Positions 1-7,326 of a stretch of DNA of 34,974 bases are shown in pieces; the stretch's first letter is position 1; the number at the start of each line of letters is the position of its first letter. The stretch is taken from contig JAFVWV010000045.1 of the NCBI GenBank assembly GCA_017501495.1, positions 1 to 34,974 on the forward strand, given 5' to 3'. Below the pieces are notes generated by a model. That model was not told the DNA's origin. It ran no database searches and saw only the letters and a list, made by a program, of their open reading frames with translations. Origin of the DNA: Bacteroidales bacterium. Its GTDB lineage: Bacteria > Bacteroidota > Bacteroidia > Bacteroidales > P3. Made by a program: the position numbers and the translations under genes.

Positions 1-42
1 CCGCTAGCGGTCATCCTGAGCCAGGATCAAACTCTTCATTGT
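1..42 (-). rRNA. rrs: 16S ribosomal RNA, 5' end only
   Basis: The minus strand reads the universal 16S 5' region: the 27F primer site is the reverse complement of positions 16-35, followed by GGATGACCGCTAGCGG. By analogy with E. coli numbering the mature 5' end falls near position 42. Only about 42 nt are inside the window and the gene continues off the left edge. It is transcribed in the same direction as the polysaccharide operon but has its own promoter (204-234), and the operon ends in a terminator before it. Confidence 0.95.
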
Positions 43-145
43 AAGAATTGCTTGTTTTACCTTCTTTGACTCGTTTTCGTGTCCGTCGCCCGCCCCTCGG
101 CAGGCAACCTGACACACGCTATCTCTATCTTCTCATCCGTTTCAA

Positions 146-205
146 TGCACTCGCGCTTTCAACACACTTTTCAACATACCTGCTCTCCCGTCGAAAGCGA
201 GTGCA
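146..205. repeat. Inverted repeat in the 16S leader, overlapping the promoter edge
   Basis: TGCACTCGC (146-154) is perfectly complementary to GCGAGTGCA (197-205). The pairing continues inward as TTTC/GAAA (157-160 with 193-196), leaving a 2-nt bulge on one side. The right arm touches the -7 element (204-211), so only part of the stem would be in the transcript if initiation is near 198. It could be a leader stem for pre-rRNA processing or a DNA site. Function is unknown. Confidence 0.5.
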
Positions 206-234
206 AAGATACAACCATTTTCCATTCCGGCAAA
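204..234 (-). promoter_or_regulatory. 16S rRNA promoter, Bacteroidota type
   Basis: On the minus strand there is TTTG (231-234), a 19-nt spacer, then TATCTTTG (204-211). This matches exactly the known Bacteroidetes -33 TTTG / -7 TAnnTTTG promoter. Transcription should start near position 198, giving a leader of about 155 nt before the mature 16S rRNA. The upstream DNA (235-330) is rich in A and T tracts, as expected for an UP-like element of a strong rRNA promoter. The assignment rests on motif and position, not on expression data. Confidence 0.85.
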
Positions 235-360
235 ATATTTTTTCAAAAATTTTTACCAAACACCCATAACTACACTGTGAATGAAATGTTTGCAAAACAA
301 AAAATTTTTCGGCACCGACGGAAAACACCCCCGCAAAACACCCCTTGGCAACCGCAAATA

Positions 361-395
361 GGCTTTTTTTTGACTCTCAAAAATCAAAAAAAGCC
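361..395. repeat. AT-rich inverted repeat between terminator and rRNA promoter
   Basis: GGC followed by a T run and GA (361-373) pairs with TC, an A run and GCC (384-395). This makes a stem of about 12 bp, mostly A-T, with a loop of about 10 nt. It lies in the 43-505 stretch, which has no gene. Apart from this repeat, the rRNA promoter and leader, and the terminator at 441-481, I see nothing else there. It could be a weak second terminator or an AT-rich upstream element; the stem is too A/T-dominated to call firmly. Confidence 0.4.
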
Positions 396-440
396 ATTTT
401 TTGTGCAATATCGCTATAATTTACTAAAAATCAATCTATA

Positions 441-481
441 ACAAACAAAAAAGCGGTATGTTCCAATGAGCATACCGCTTT
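441..481 (-). terminator. Intrinsic terminator after the ompA-like gene
   Basis: A perfect 11-bp stem, AAAGCGGTATG (450-460) with CATACCGCTTT (471-481), encloses a 10-nt loop. On the minus strand it is followed by TTTTTTGTTTG. It lies 25 nt beyond the stop codon of the OmpA-family gene, the last gene of the leftward operon. It separates the polysaccharide operon from the rRNA transcription unit. Confidence 0.88.
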
Positions 482-505
482 CTTTATATACTATATTTAT
501 ACGTG

Positions 506-1933
506 TCACTTACGTTTGAGCCAACGGTCGATAATTTCTTCTGTTTCGCGTGTGCGGAGGATAACCATAGCCATACGGTTGTTTTCTTGAGGCTCATATT
601 CAGTGATGCCACCCACAGGCACCACCAAAAGTTGGTTACCGCTGACGCCAAAGTGGTTGACCAACATGTTATAGGCGGCCTCGCAACGGCGTTCGGACAG
701 CCACTGGTTGTGGCGAATAGTACCTGTGGCCGAGTCGGCAGCACCTATAATATAGTATTCAAGAGTATCCTCCAGTTCGTTCAAGTCGCGAGCGAAATTC
801 TGCAGGCGCTTGCGGCCGTTGTAGTCAAGTTCATAGCGGTCGAGCTGGAAGTATACGATTGTGGCCGGTAGGTTGAGTACATCGTTGGCTATAATCAGCT
901 CCTCGAGCACATTGCTCGGCACATGGCCTACCGCAGCGCGGGCGGAGTCGAGCTGACGCTGCAGGTCTTCAAGCTCGTTGTTCATGGCAACAAGCTTTGT
1001 CGAGTCGCCAGCCGCTTTTTCGCGAGACATATTCTCCACCGAGTCAATCTGTGAGTTGAGCCGTTCGATACGGCCGTTAAGGTTGCTGACCGTGTTACGG
1101 GTGCCGAAAGCGATGAATTCGTGGTTCACTTTTTCACGGCGGCTCTTTCTGGTATACGGATTATACTTGGTGACGTTGCTCAGCAGGTTGAAGCGGGCGC
1201 CGATGTTGAAAGTCGGGATAATGTCGAATATCGAATACGAGTTGTCGTAGGGAGACCAGTCCCAAGTGGACTCGGAACCGAAGAGTTCCACTCTGGCGTT
1301 AATCGAGAAGTTCTTGCTAAAAGAGTACTCGGCGCCGATGCCAAGGCTGAATGCCAACTCCCAGTTGTGTCGGAAGTCGCCTATTTCGTGGTCGCCGCTA
1401 CGAGGATTGCGCTGATTGCCGTAAAGCATTGACATACCGAGACCGATGGGACTGAATATGTGCCACTGGTTGCGGCGACCGGCTTCGTAGCCTTGCACAA
1501 AGTTGGTCCAATCAAGGGTGACAAACCCGAGCAATGCCAAGGCATGAGCGTGGAACGGATTGTAGCCGTTTGCATTTGTGTCGTCGGCGAGTCTGTCGAC
1601 GAATGGCTGCAGGCCGTATTTCGTTTGTCCGTCGACATTGAATGCCGACAGGCGAAGCGAGACCGACAGGTCAGGGATAACCCATTTACCAATTTCGACG
1701 TGTCCGTTGAAGTTCAACTTATTATGTCGAGCAGACGAAATAAGTTCGTTGCCCATAAACGTCTGTATACCACCACCAGTGATGATATACCAGTTGTCGA
1801 AAGGCGATGCGATGATATACAAAAGGGTATCGCGGTCAGCGCCAAGGGCGAATCCTCTGCGGCGGAATTCCTGGGCCGACAGGCTCGAAAGAGCAGTAAT
1901 AAATAGTGCCGCAAGTATTAACAGTCTTTTCAT
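506..1933 (-). CDS. OmpA-family outer-membrane/peptidoglycan-binding protein
   Basis: A 475-aa envelope protein. Residues 1-20 form a Sec signal peptide with the hydrophobic core LLILAALFITALSSLSA. The following ~250 residues look like an outer-membrane beta-barrel: alternating aromatic strands and a phrase on solved-barrel style strands such as EYSFSKNFSINARVELFG. Residues ~280-334 form a heptad-rich coiled coil. Residues ~350-465 form an OmpA C-terminal peptidoglycan-binding domain, with the helix NQWLSERRCEAAYNML and a late Asn-Arg (ENNRMAMV). It starts 12 nt after wzc, so it is cotranscribed with the export genes. An OmpA-like protein with wza/wzc is common in Bacteroidales EPS loci, and a role anchoring or stabilising the export complex is an inference. 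It is the last gene before the terminator. Confidence 0.88.
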   Translation of the reverse strand: MKRLLILAALFITALSSLSAQEFRRRGFALGADRDTLLYIIASPFDNWYIITGGGIQTFMGNELISSARHNKLNFNGHVEIGKWVIPDLSVSLRLSAFNVDGQTKYGLQPFVDRLADDTNANGYNPFHAHALALLGFVTLDWTNFVQGYEAGRRNQWHIFSPIGLGMSMLYGNQRNPRSGDHEIGDFRHNWELAFSLGIGAEYSFSKNFSINARVELFGSESTWDWSPYDNSYSIFDIIPTFNIGARFNLLSNVTKYNPYTRKSRREKVNHEFIAFGTRNTVSNLNGRIERLNSQIDSVENMSREKAAGDSTKLVAMNNELEDLQRQLDSARAAVGHVPSNVLEELIIANDVLNLPATIVYFQLDRYELDYNGRKRLQNFARDLNELEDTLEYYIIGAADSATGTIRHNQWLSERRCEAAYNMLVNHFGVSGNQLLVVPVGGITEYEPQENNRMAMVILRTRETEEIIDRWLKRK

Positions 1934-1945
1934 GAATCTTTTTTG

Positions 1946-4426
1946 TCAGTCATTTTTTTTTGTTAATATATTCTTTATTTTACCTTTTCCACCTTGCGTG
2001 TCTTCGTTCTCCTCATCGGAGCCGTAGCCGTAACCATAGCCGTAGCCATAACCGTAACCGTAGCCATAGCCATAACCGTAACCATAGCCGTAGCCATAGC
2101 CGTACTTACGCTCTATCGGCAAGAGTTTCTTGTAGCGAACGTCGTTGAGCAGCAGTGCCATATTTGGGAAGGCGTGTTCTTGGTACAGGTTTTCGATATC
2201 GGCGAGCATACGTTTGTCGAACTTGCCGTGACGGATGACAAAGATGGTGTTGTCTACAAGGTGTTTTATTATATCTGTATCGACAACCAGGCCCGACGGT
2301 GCGGTGTCGAAAATGATGTAGTCGTAGTTTTCGCGCAGTTCAGCCACAAGCTTGTCCAGGCGGCCGTTGCCCAGCAGCTCTGTCGGGTTGGGAGGTATGG
2401 GGCCTGTGAAAATGCCGTCGACCCCAGACATGATAAGGTCGTGTTTAACGATGTTCTGCCAATCGTCGGTCTTGCCGACGAGGTAGTTGGAAAGACCGGC
2501 ATGGCGGCGCGAATAGAACTGGCGGGTAAGCGAACCGCGCCGCAGGTCGAGGTCGAGCACGATGACCTTCTTGCCTGCGATGCCGAGGCTGGCCGCAAGA
2601 TTGGACGAGATGAATGTCTTGCCCATGCCCGGCATCAGCGAGGTTATCATATACACCCTTGACTTTGATGCGCCTGTGTTGGTGCCGAGGAAGTCGACCT
2701 TGGCCCTCAGCAGACGGAACGACTCCGTCATCGTGCTGTTGTCGTTGTTGTGTACAACAATAGGAGCGTCTTCGTCTTTCGGGCGTTCTGGTATCTCGCA
2801 CAGGAACGGCGCCGAGGTGCCTCGCATCACATCGTTGTAATACTTGACCTTGGTGTCGAACAGACGACGGATAAAGAATACCGCGACCGGAACCAGTAGG
2901 CCAATCAGCAGACCCATCAAGGTCGTGCGGCTCTCGTTGGGAGCTACGGGTGCGCGATTGACACGCGCTGCATCCAGTATTTTGCCGTTGGGCTCGATTG
3001 AAGGCTGACTGATCATGAGCTCCTCGCGACGGCTGAGGAGGTGCAAGTATAGCTCTTCCTTGATTTTCTGAAGGCGTTCGAGGTTTTCGATATACAACTG
3101 CTGCTGCGGCACCTGGCTCATTTTGCTGCTGGCAGCGTCGGCAGCAATCTGTGCCTCGGCGATGCGTTCCTGCAGCACGCCGACATACACATCCAGCAGT
3201 GTGTTCATATTGCCGCGGATGGTGTTCAGTTCGTCGGCCAACTGGCGCACATGCGGGTTGTTCTGGCTGCGATACTGCTTGAGGTCGAGCACCAGGGAGT
3301 TGTGCTGCTGGATGAGCTGCATGATGTGCTCATCGTCGATACCCACGTTGTTTGGTATCAGTCGTGCATCCTCGCCGCTTTCGTTGCTTTGGATGAGATA
3401 GCGAGCAGTGGAGAGCTGTTTCTTCAGCCGCTCGATTTCGGTCGAGCTCTGGATGCTCGAAGCGAGGTAGGTCTGTCCGTACGACGACAGGTCGAGCAGC
3501 TGGTTGTCGCGCTTGAAGGCGGCAAGCGCGTTCTCCTGTATGCCGAGGTCGGAGTGCAGCAACGACAAGCGCTGGTTGATGTAGTCGTATGTGTAGGCGA
3601 TGATGCGCTGTTTGTCTTTGATGGCGTCTTCGTTGTAGACGCGGATGGCTTCGTTGATGACGGCGGCGGCACGGAGCGGCGAGGCGTCGCGCAGCGAAAT
3701 GTTGATGATGGTGTTGAAGTCGTCGTCGCGGAAGACCGACATCGCGGCGCGATAGTAGTCGGCGGCGCCGTTGAGACTGCTGTGCGTCACACGGATAGGC
3801 GTACCGATATAGCTTTCGGCCATGAACCACGTCTTCTGCACAACCATACGGCCGAACGGCATGGCCACTGTGTCGCCAAAGTGGATGTTCATCGGCTCAT
3901 AGTCGGGCAGGCTCACGCTCACTGTTTCCTCATCCACGGCCGTCATTTCGAGGCTCACATAGTCTTCGTCGCCGTTGTCGATGAAACTGACCGTGAAGGG
4001 GCTTTCTCCGTAGAGGTCGCGTGTGCGGTTGGCCAGTCGGGTTTTGTATGTGTAGGTTTCGTTCAGTTTCAGGTTCTTGGCCACCTCGAGCATGGCTTCT
4101 TTCGACGAGAAAATCATCATCTCGTTGTTGATGTTGCTGTTGTAGAGCGAGCGGGTTGCAAACATGTTTTTCACCGTTGCCTCACGCAGCATGTTGTCGC
4201 TGGTATTGCCACTGGACGACCCTTTGATGAGCAGGCGGGCACTGCTGGCGTAGACGCGGTTCTGATGGTGCACCCAATAGCCGGCCACGGCAGTTCCCAC
4301 CAAGCCGCACAGCAACAGCCAGTGCAGGTTGCGCAAGACGATGAAGAGCACGTCTTTCACGTGTATCTTCGGCCCGGTCTTGTCGTCCAGAAACGAGGTG
4401 TCGGTGTTTGTCGTATTGTCTGCCAT
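1946..4426 (-). CDS. wzc: Wzc-type polysaccharide co-polymerase with BY-kinase domain
   Basis: An 826-aa inner-membrane chain-length regulator and tyrosine autokinase. A first membrane helix (~31-52) is followed by a long periplasmic Wzz/coiled-coil region with GNVR-like features, a second helix (~505-525, LMGLLIGLLVPVAVFFIRRLF-like), and then a cytoplasmic kinase. Kinase motifs are Walker A MPGMGKT (~596-603), Walker A' VLDLDLRRG (~623) and Walker B IIFDTAPSG (~703). The C-terminal tail holds 14 consecutive Tyr-Gly pairs (residues 775-802) and then an acidic/Lys segment. In known BY-kinases a C-terminal tyrosine cluster is the trans-autophosphorylation target that controls oligomer cycling. 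The gene is 30 nt downstream of wza and directly upstream of the OmpA gene. A 589-aa reading frame on the opposite strand here is a shadow. Confidence 0.95.
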   Translation of the reverse strand: MADNTTNTDTSFLDDKTGPKIHVKDVLFIVLRNLHWLLLCGLVGTAVAGYWVHHQNRVYASSARLLIKGSSSGNTSDNMLREATVKNMFATRSLYNSNINNEMMIFSSKEAMLEVAKNLKLNETYTYKTRLANRTRDLYGESPFTVSFIDNGDEDYVSLEMTAVDEETVSVSLPDYEPMNIHFGDTVAMPFGRMVVQKTWFMAESYIGTPIRVTHSSLNGAADYYRAAMSVFRDDDFNTIINISLRDASPLRAAAVINEAIRVYNEDAIKDKQRIIAYTYDYINQRLSLLHSDLGIQENALAAFKRDNQLLDLSSYGQTYLASSIQSSTEIERLKKQLSTARYLIQSNESGEDARLIPNNVGIDDEHIMQLIQQHNSLVLDLKQYRSQNNPHVRQLADELNTIRGNMNTLLDVYVGVLQERIAEAQIAADAASSKMSQVPQQQLYIENLERLQKIKEELYLHLLSRREELMISQPSIEPNGKILDAARVNRAPVAPNESRTTLMGLLIGLLVPVAVFFIRRLFDTKVKYYNDVMRGTSAPFLCEIPERPKDEDAPIVVHNNDNSTMTESFRLLRAKVDFLGTNTGASKSRVYMITSLMPGMGKTFISSNLAASLGIAGKKVIVLDLDLRRGSLTRQFYSRRHAGLSNYLVGKTDDWQNIVKHDLIMSGVDGIFTGPIPPNPTELLGNGRLDKLVAELRENYDYIIFDTAPSGLVVDTDIIKHLVDNTIFVIRHGKFDKRMLADIENLYQEHAFPNMALLLNDVRYKKLLPIERKYGYGYGYGYGYGYGYGYGYGYGYGYGYGSDEENEDTQGGKGKIKNILTKKND
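2021..2104 (-). repeat. 6-bp tandem repeat encoding (Tyr-Gly)14
   Basis: Fourteen in-frame hexamers encode the Wzc tail. Both Tyr codons (TAC, TAT) and both GGC and GGT are mixed irregularly along the tract. The protein repeat is therefore exact while the DNA repeat is degenerate. This suggests selection for the dipeptide, although hexamer slippage could still change tail length in phase without a frameshift. Confidence 0.9.
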
Positions 4427-4456
4427 AGAGTTTGTTTTGAGTTTTGGGTCGGGTGG

Positions 4457-5212
4457 TTATTTATTGAGTGTCCGCAACATCATCACCGAGGTGATGAGCG
4501 ATGCCGCCGAGAGCATCGTCGAGGCGATGCCCATCCAATAGGTCAACTCCGTACGGGCTGTGCCGGTATTTACGCCGTCGGTGATTATGATGTCGTTCTG
4601 CTGAAGCATGAAGAAGGGGTCGTTGAACACGTCGCTCGAGCGGGGGTCGAGGTAGCGTGTCACCATCACGCCGTCGACCTCGCGCATGACGGCAATGCGG
4701 TCGCGACGCGTATAGTTGTCGAGGCCGCCCAGAAGGGCCAGCGCCTCGAGGAATGTGCAGCGCTCATTGGTGATGGTAATCACGCGTCCGGCACCGGCGC
4801 CAAGATAGAAAATCTTGAAGTTGCTGAAGCGGACCGACACGAACGGGTCTTCGACATAGCCGCCGCTCTCGAGCAAGGCGGTCAGCGTGTCCTGAAGCTT
4901 CAGCCGCGTGAGGCCGGCAACATGCAGGTGTCCGAGGACGGGAAATTCGATGTCGCCGTTGACATCGACCAGATAACCGCGGCCATTCCGCTCCTGCGCC
5001 TGGGCATTGAAGGGCTTTGACAGCTCCTCCTTGGGGCTGCTGACCACAATGCTCAGCTCATCGGCCGGAGCAATGCGGGCCTCGAAACGGTTTTCAAGTT
5101 CTATCTGGCTCCCGTGGGTCATGTCTTGCAGATAGTTGACGCGCCTCGGCGTAACACACGAGGTCATCAGCATGGCAAGCCCGATTAATATAATATAGAC
5201 GCGATGTTTCAT
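4457..5212 (-). CDS. wza: Wza-like outer-membrane polysaccharide export lipoprotein
   Basis: A 251-aa protein that starts with a lipoprotein signal peptide: the hydrophobic stretch YIILIGLAMLMTS leads to Cys19 as the lipobox cysteine. A polysaccharide-export (Poly_export) domain follows (~40-115), with APADELSIVVSSPKEE and then DVNGDIEFPVLGHLHVAG. An SLBB-like region comes next (KIFYLGAGAGRVITITNERCTF). The C-terminus carries a hydrophobic helix (YWMGIASTMLSAASLITSVMM), matching the outer-membrane-spanning helix known from Wza. It is the first gene of the export block and is preceded by the 309-bp gap at 5213-5521. I found no perfect TAnnTTTG promoter in that gap. Confidence 0.92.
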   Translation of the reverse strand: MKHRVYIILIGLAMLMTSCVTPRRVNYLQDMTHGSQIELENRFEARIAPADELSIVVSSPKEELSKPFNAQAQERNGRGYLVDVNGDIEFPVLGHLHVAGLTRLKLQDTLTALLESGGYVEDPFVSVRFSNFKIFYLGAGAGRVITITNERCTFLEALALLGGLDNYTRRDRIAVMREVDGVMVTRYLDPRSSDVFNDPFFMLQQNDIIITDGVNTGTARTELTYWMGIASTMLSAASLITSVMMLRTLNK

Positions 5213-5521
5213 AAATACGCAATTAAACGGCGAAATGATATAAAAATTGTGCTTTTCAGAAAAAAAAAAACGTTAAAAAATGTTAAACATTATTAAAGCG
5301 AGCCAAACCGCTGAAAAAGCAAAGTCGAAAAATGACCCCCAATTTTATTCAAAACTGATTATCAACATTATATACCAACCCATAAAAGCACATCTTGCCT
5401 CGTTGTACGCTATATGTACGCTACTTGTACAGTACTTGTACGTTTATAAAGCGTACATATACTGTACAAGTACTGTACAAGTACTGTACAACGGCCGAAC
5501 CGGTAGGGTAGAAAACCGGTA
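5213..5521. other. 309-bp noncoding gap between assembly and export blocks
   Basis: This is the longest gene-free stretch inside the operon. It holds an A-rich segment close to wza (about 5258-5300, including a run of at least ten A), an AT-rich middle, the GTAC palindromic array (5405-5489), and a small ACCGGT-flanked repeat just after the upstream gene (about 5500-5521). The gap could hold a secondary promoter or attenuator for wza-wzc-ompA, but I could not identify a consensus promoter. Confidence 0.6.
5405..5489. repeat. Palindromic array of GTAC units at exact 11-bp spacing
   Basis: GTAC cores begin at 5405, 5416, 5427 and 5438, then at 5453, 5464, 5475 and 5486. Each set of four is spaced exactly 11 bp, and the two sets are mirror images about position 5447, across an AT spacer (TTTATAAA). 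The arms match at 30 of 38 positions by my hand alignment. Right-arm units read TGTACAAGTAC. Spacing of one helical turn suggests repeated protein binding on one DNA face. As RNA it would form a long imperfect hairpin. It lies between the end of the 2-epimerase gene and wza. Confidence 0.85.
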
Positions 5522-6583
5522 TCAAATGGCTCTAAGAATGCTGTCGAGAACAGCCTCGGCAGCATGGCCGTCGCCAAAGTCGCCGATTGAGGCAGGTACA
5601 ACGTTCCACATGGCTTTGGCACAAGAAACTATACTGTCTCTTGATGCGCCTGAAAGGGCAGCAGCGCCGCAGTCGACGAGTTCGGTCCATTCGGTCTCGT
5701 CGCGCAGCACGACACAAGGGCGGCTGCTGAAGAAAGCCTCCTTCTGCAGCCCACCGCTGTCGGTCATCACAAGCCTCACTCGGCGTAGCACGGCGAGGGT
5801 TTCGAGATACGAAAGCGGCTCAACAAAGTGAATGCACTTAAAAGCCATGCTTTCAAGATGTTGTCGCGTGCGAGGGTGCACCGGGAAAAGTACCGTTGCG
5901 CCGAGGGCGGACGCAGCCGCCTCAACGCCTGATAGTATGGTTGTTAGCCTCTGCGGAGCGTCGGTATTGAAGTTGCGGTGCACAGTGAGCAGGATATCCT
6001 CGTTGCCGCCCGGGTCGTGGCTCTTTGCCACGGGGGCATACCGCAGCACATTGTCGAACATCACGTCGCCGGAATGGACTATCATTTCACTACGAAACCC
6101 CTCGTTTCTAAGGTTTTGCACGGCAGTCAGCGTAGGAGCGAATAGAAGCGACGAAGCATGGTCGGTCAACACGCGATTGAGTTCCTCCGGCATCGATCGG
6201 TTGAACGACCGCAAGCCCGCCTCGACATGCATCACAGGCACCCCCAGTTTGGCTGCGGCCAACGCGCCCGCAAGGGTCGAGTTGGTGTCGCCGTAGACAA
6301 GCACGGCATCGTAACGTTCTGCAAGCAAGACATCTTCGACCCCCTTCAGCATCGCCGCTGTCTGGGTGCCATGCGAGCCGCTGCCTACGCCGAGGTTGTA
6401 GCGCGGCGCAGGTATATCGAGTTCGCGGAAGAAACGTGCCGACATGGCATCGTCGTAGTGTTGACCCGTGTGCAGCAAGTCCTCCCCCACCCTGCCGGCA
6501 AACGACTGCCTTATGGTATGAGATATGGCTGCCGCCTTGATAAACTGCGGCCGTGCGCCGACAACGGTTAGTATTTTCAGCAT
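5522..6583 (-). CDS. UDP-sugar 2-epimerase, non-hydrolysing (GARPQF type)
   Basis: A 353-aa protein of the WecB/WbpI superfamily, which interconverts C2 epimers of UDP-N-acetyl sugars. Motifs are GARPQFIKA (9-17), TGQHYD (39-44), VYGDTNST (97-104), HVEAGLRS (119-126), PEELNR (132-137) and a late DSGGLQKEA phosphate-binding motif. The GARPQF signature is closer to WbpI-type enzymes acting on diacetamido or uronic sugars than to classic WecB (GTRPE), so the substrate may not be UDP-GlcNAc. A second, GTRPE-type epimerase is encoded at 17983. It follows the frameshifted deacetylase by 6 nt and is the last gene before the 309-bp gap. Confidence 0.92.
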   Translation of the reverse strand: MLKILTVVGARPQFIKAAAISHTIRQSFAGRVGEDLLHTGQHYDDAMSARFFRELDIPAPRYNLGVGSGSHGTQTAAMLKGVEDVLLAERYDAVLVYGDTNSTLAGALAAAKLGVPVMHVEAGLRSFNRSMPEELNRVLTDHASSLLFAPTLTAVQNLRNEGFRSEMIVHSGDVMFDNVLRYAPVAKSHDPGGNEDILLTVHRNFNTDAPQRLTTILSGVEAAASALGATVLFPVHPRTRQHLESMAFKCIHFVEPLSYLETLAVLRRVRLVMTDSGGLQKEAFFSSRPCVVLRDETEWTELVDCGAAALSGASRDSIVSCAKAMWNVVPASIGDFGDGHAAEAVLDSILRAI

Positions 6584-6589
6584 AACAAT

Positions 6590-7326
6590 CTATTTTTGAG
6601 TTAGAACCACAAGGCGTTTGGCAATATTCTTGCCCCATTGCATTCCGGCCTCGGCGGCCCACGCCATACCGACAGGCATCCATCGTTGTGGATGAGTATT
6701 GAGCAACAGTGCCTTGCGGTGTATCGGATGTCCTATCTGCTTGAGAGCTTGGATGATATCGTCGGTCGTATGGAAGCTCAGCCCATCTTGCTCCCAACGT
6801 TCTTGACATCCGGGCACCTTGTCGCGCACGCTGACGCGGTAACCGTCCCAGCGGCGGCCGGTGTCGGTGAGGTAAAGGGTATGGCTGAAATCGGTGTCGA
6901 GCATCGGCTCATAGGTGATGCCAAGGTTATGTATATCATGCTGTTTCCAAATATCTTGGCTATTCCACGGCGACCGAGGGCTGCCATGGGCGCAAGCTGT
7001 CTCAACCGGAGCCAGGGAGCGCAGCCGCTCCAGGTTGCGGCAGAAGTCACGATAGGCAGCATCGACGTCTCCGTTGCAGGTGGTCAGGCTCTCATAGTGA
7101 TAGCCCACAGAATGCCCCAACGACGCTATGGCCTTGATAGTATCGCCGTGAGTATCGAAGTGCATGGAGCGGAATAATACGTGGCACCGACTCCAGCTTC
7201 GGCTTCGACCTTGGCAATGCGCAGCGAACGCTCGGGATAGAGGTCTACATCATGCCTGATTCTATGGTCTTTATGATGCTTTAACGCATCAAGCAGCTCG
7301 TTGTATTTCTCAATGGTGAAATCCAT
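6590..7326 (-). pseudogene. CE4-like polysaccharide deacetylase, interrupted by a -1 frameshift
   Basis: Two minus-strand frames encode one protein. The N-terminal part (from ATG at 7326, joined as TGATG to the DUF354 stop) has RHDVDLYPERSLRIAKVEAEAG and then GATYY. The rest, starting at FRSMHFDTHGD, continues in another frame to 6590. Adding one T in the TT run at 7173-7174 gives an uninterrupted ~245-aa product reading ATYYFRSMHFD. RHDVD, YHYE and AHGSP are the usual positions for metal and catalytic residues in CE4/NodB-like capsule deacetylases. The gap could be a real inactivating mutation or a sequence error. The surrounding reading frame shows no other damage, so decay would be recent. 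Confidence 0.8.

Noticed and set aside
2021-2104. CRISPR or iteron interpretation of the 6-bp repeat
   Set aside because: It is in frame within wzc and encodes (Tyr-Gly)14, with no spacers.
3251-5020. A long open frame on the plus strand opposite wzc and wza
   Set aside because: It is rich in Val/Glu/Asp/His as antisense of GC-biased codons, has no family motif, and spans two well-supported genes including their gap.
5213-5404. A wza promoter of the TAnnTTTG type
   Set aside because: I checked the minus strand here and found no CAAAnnTA on the plus strand. A weaker promoter cannot be ruled out.
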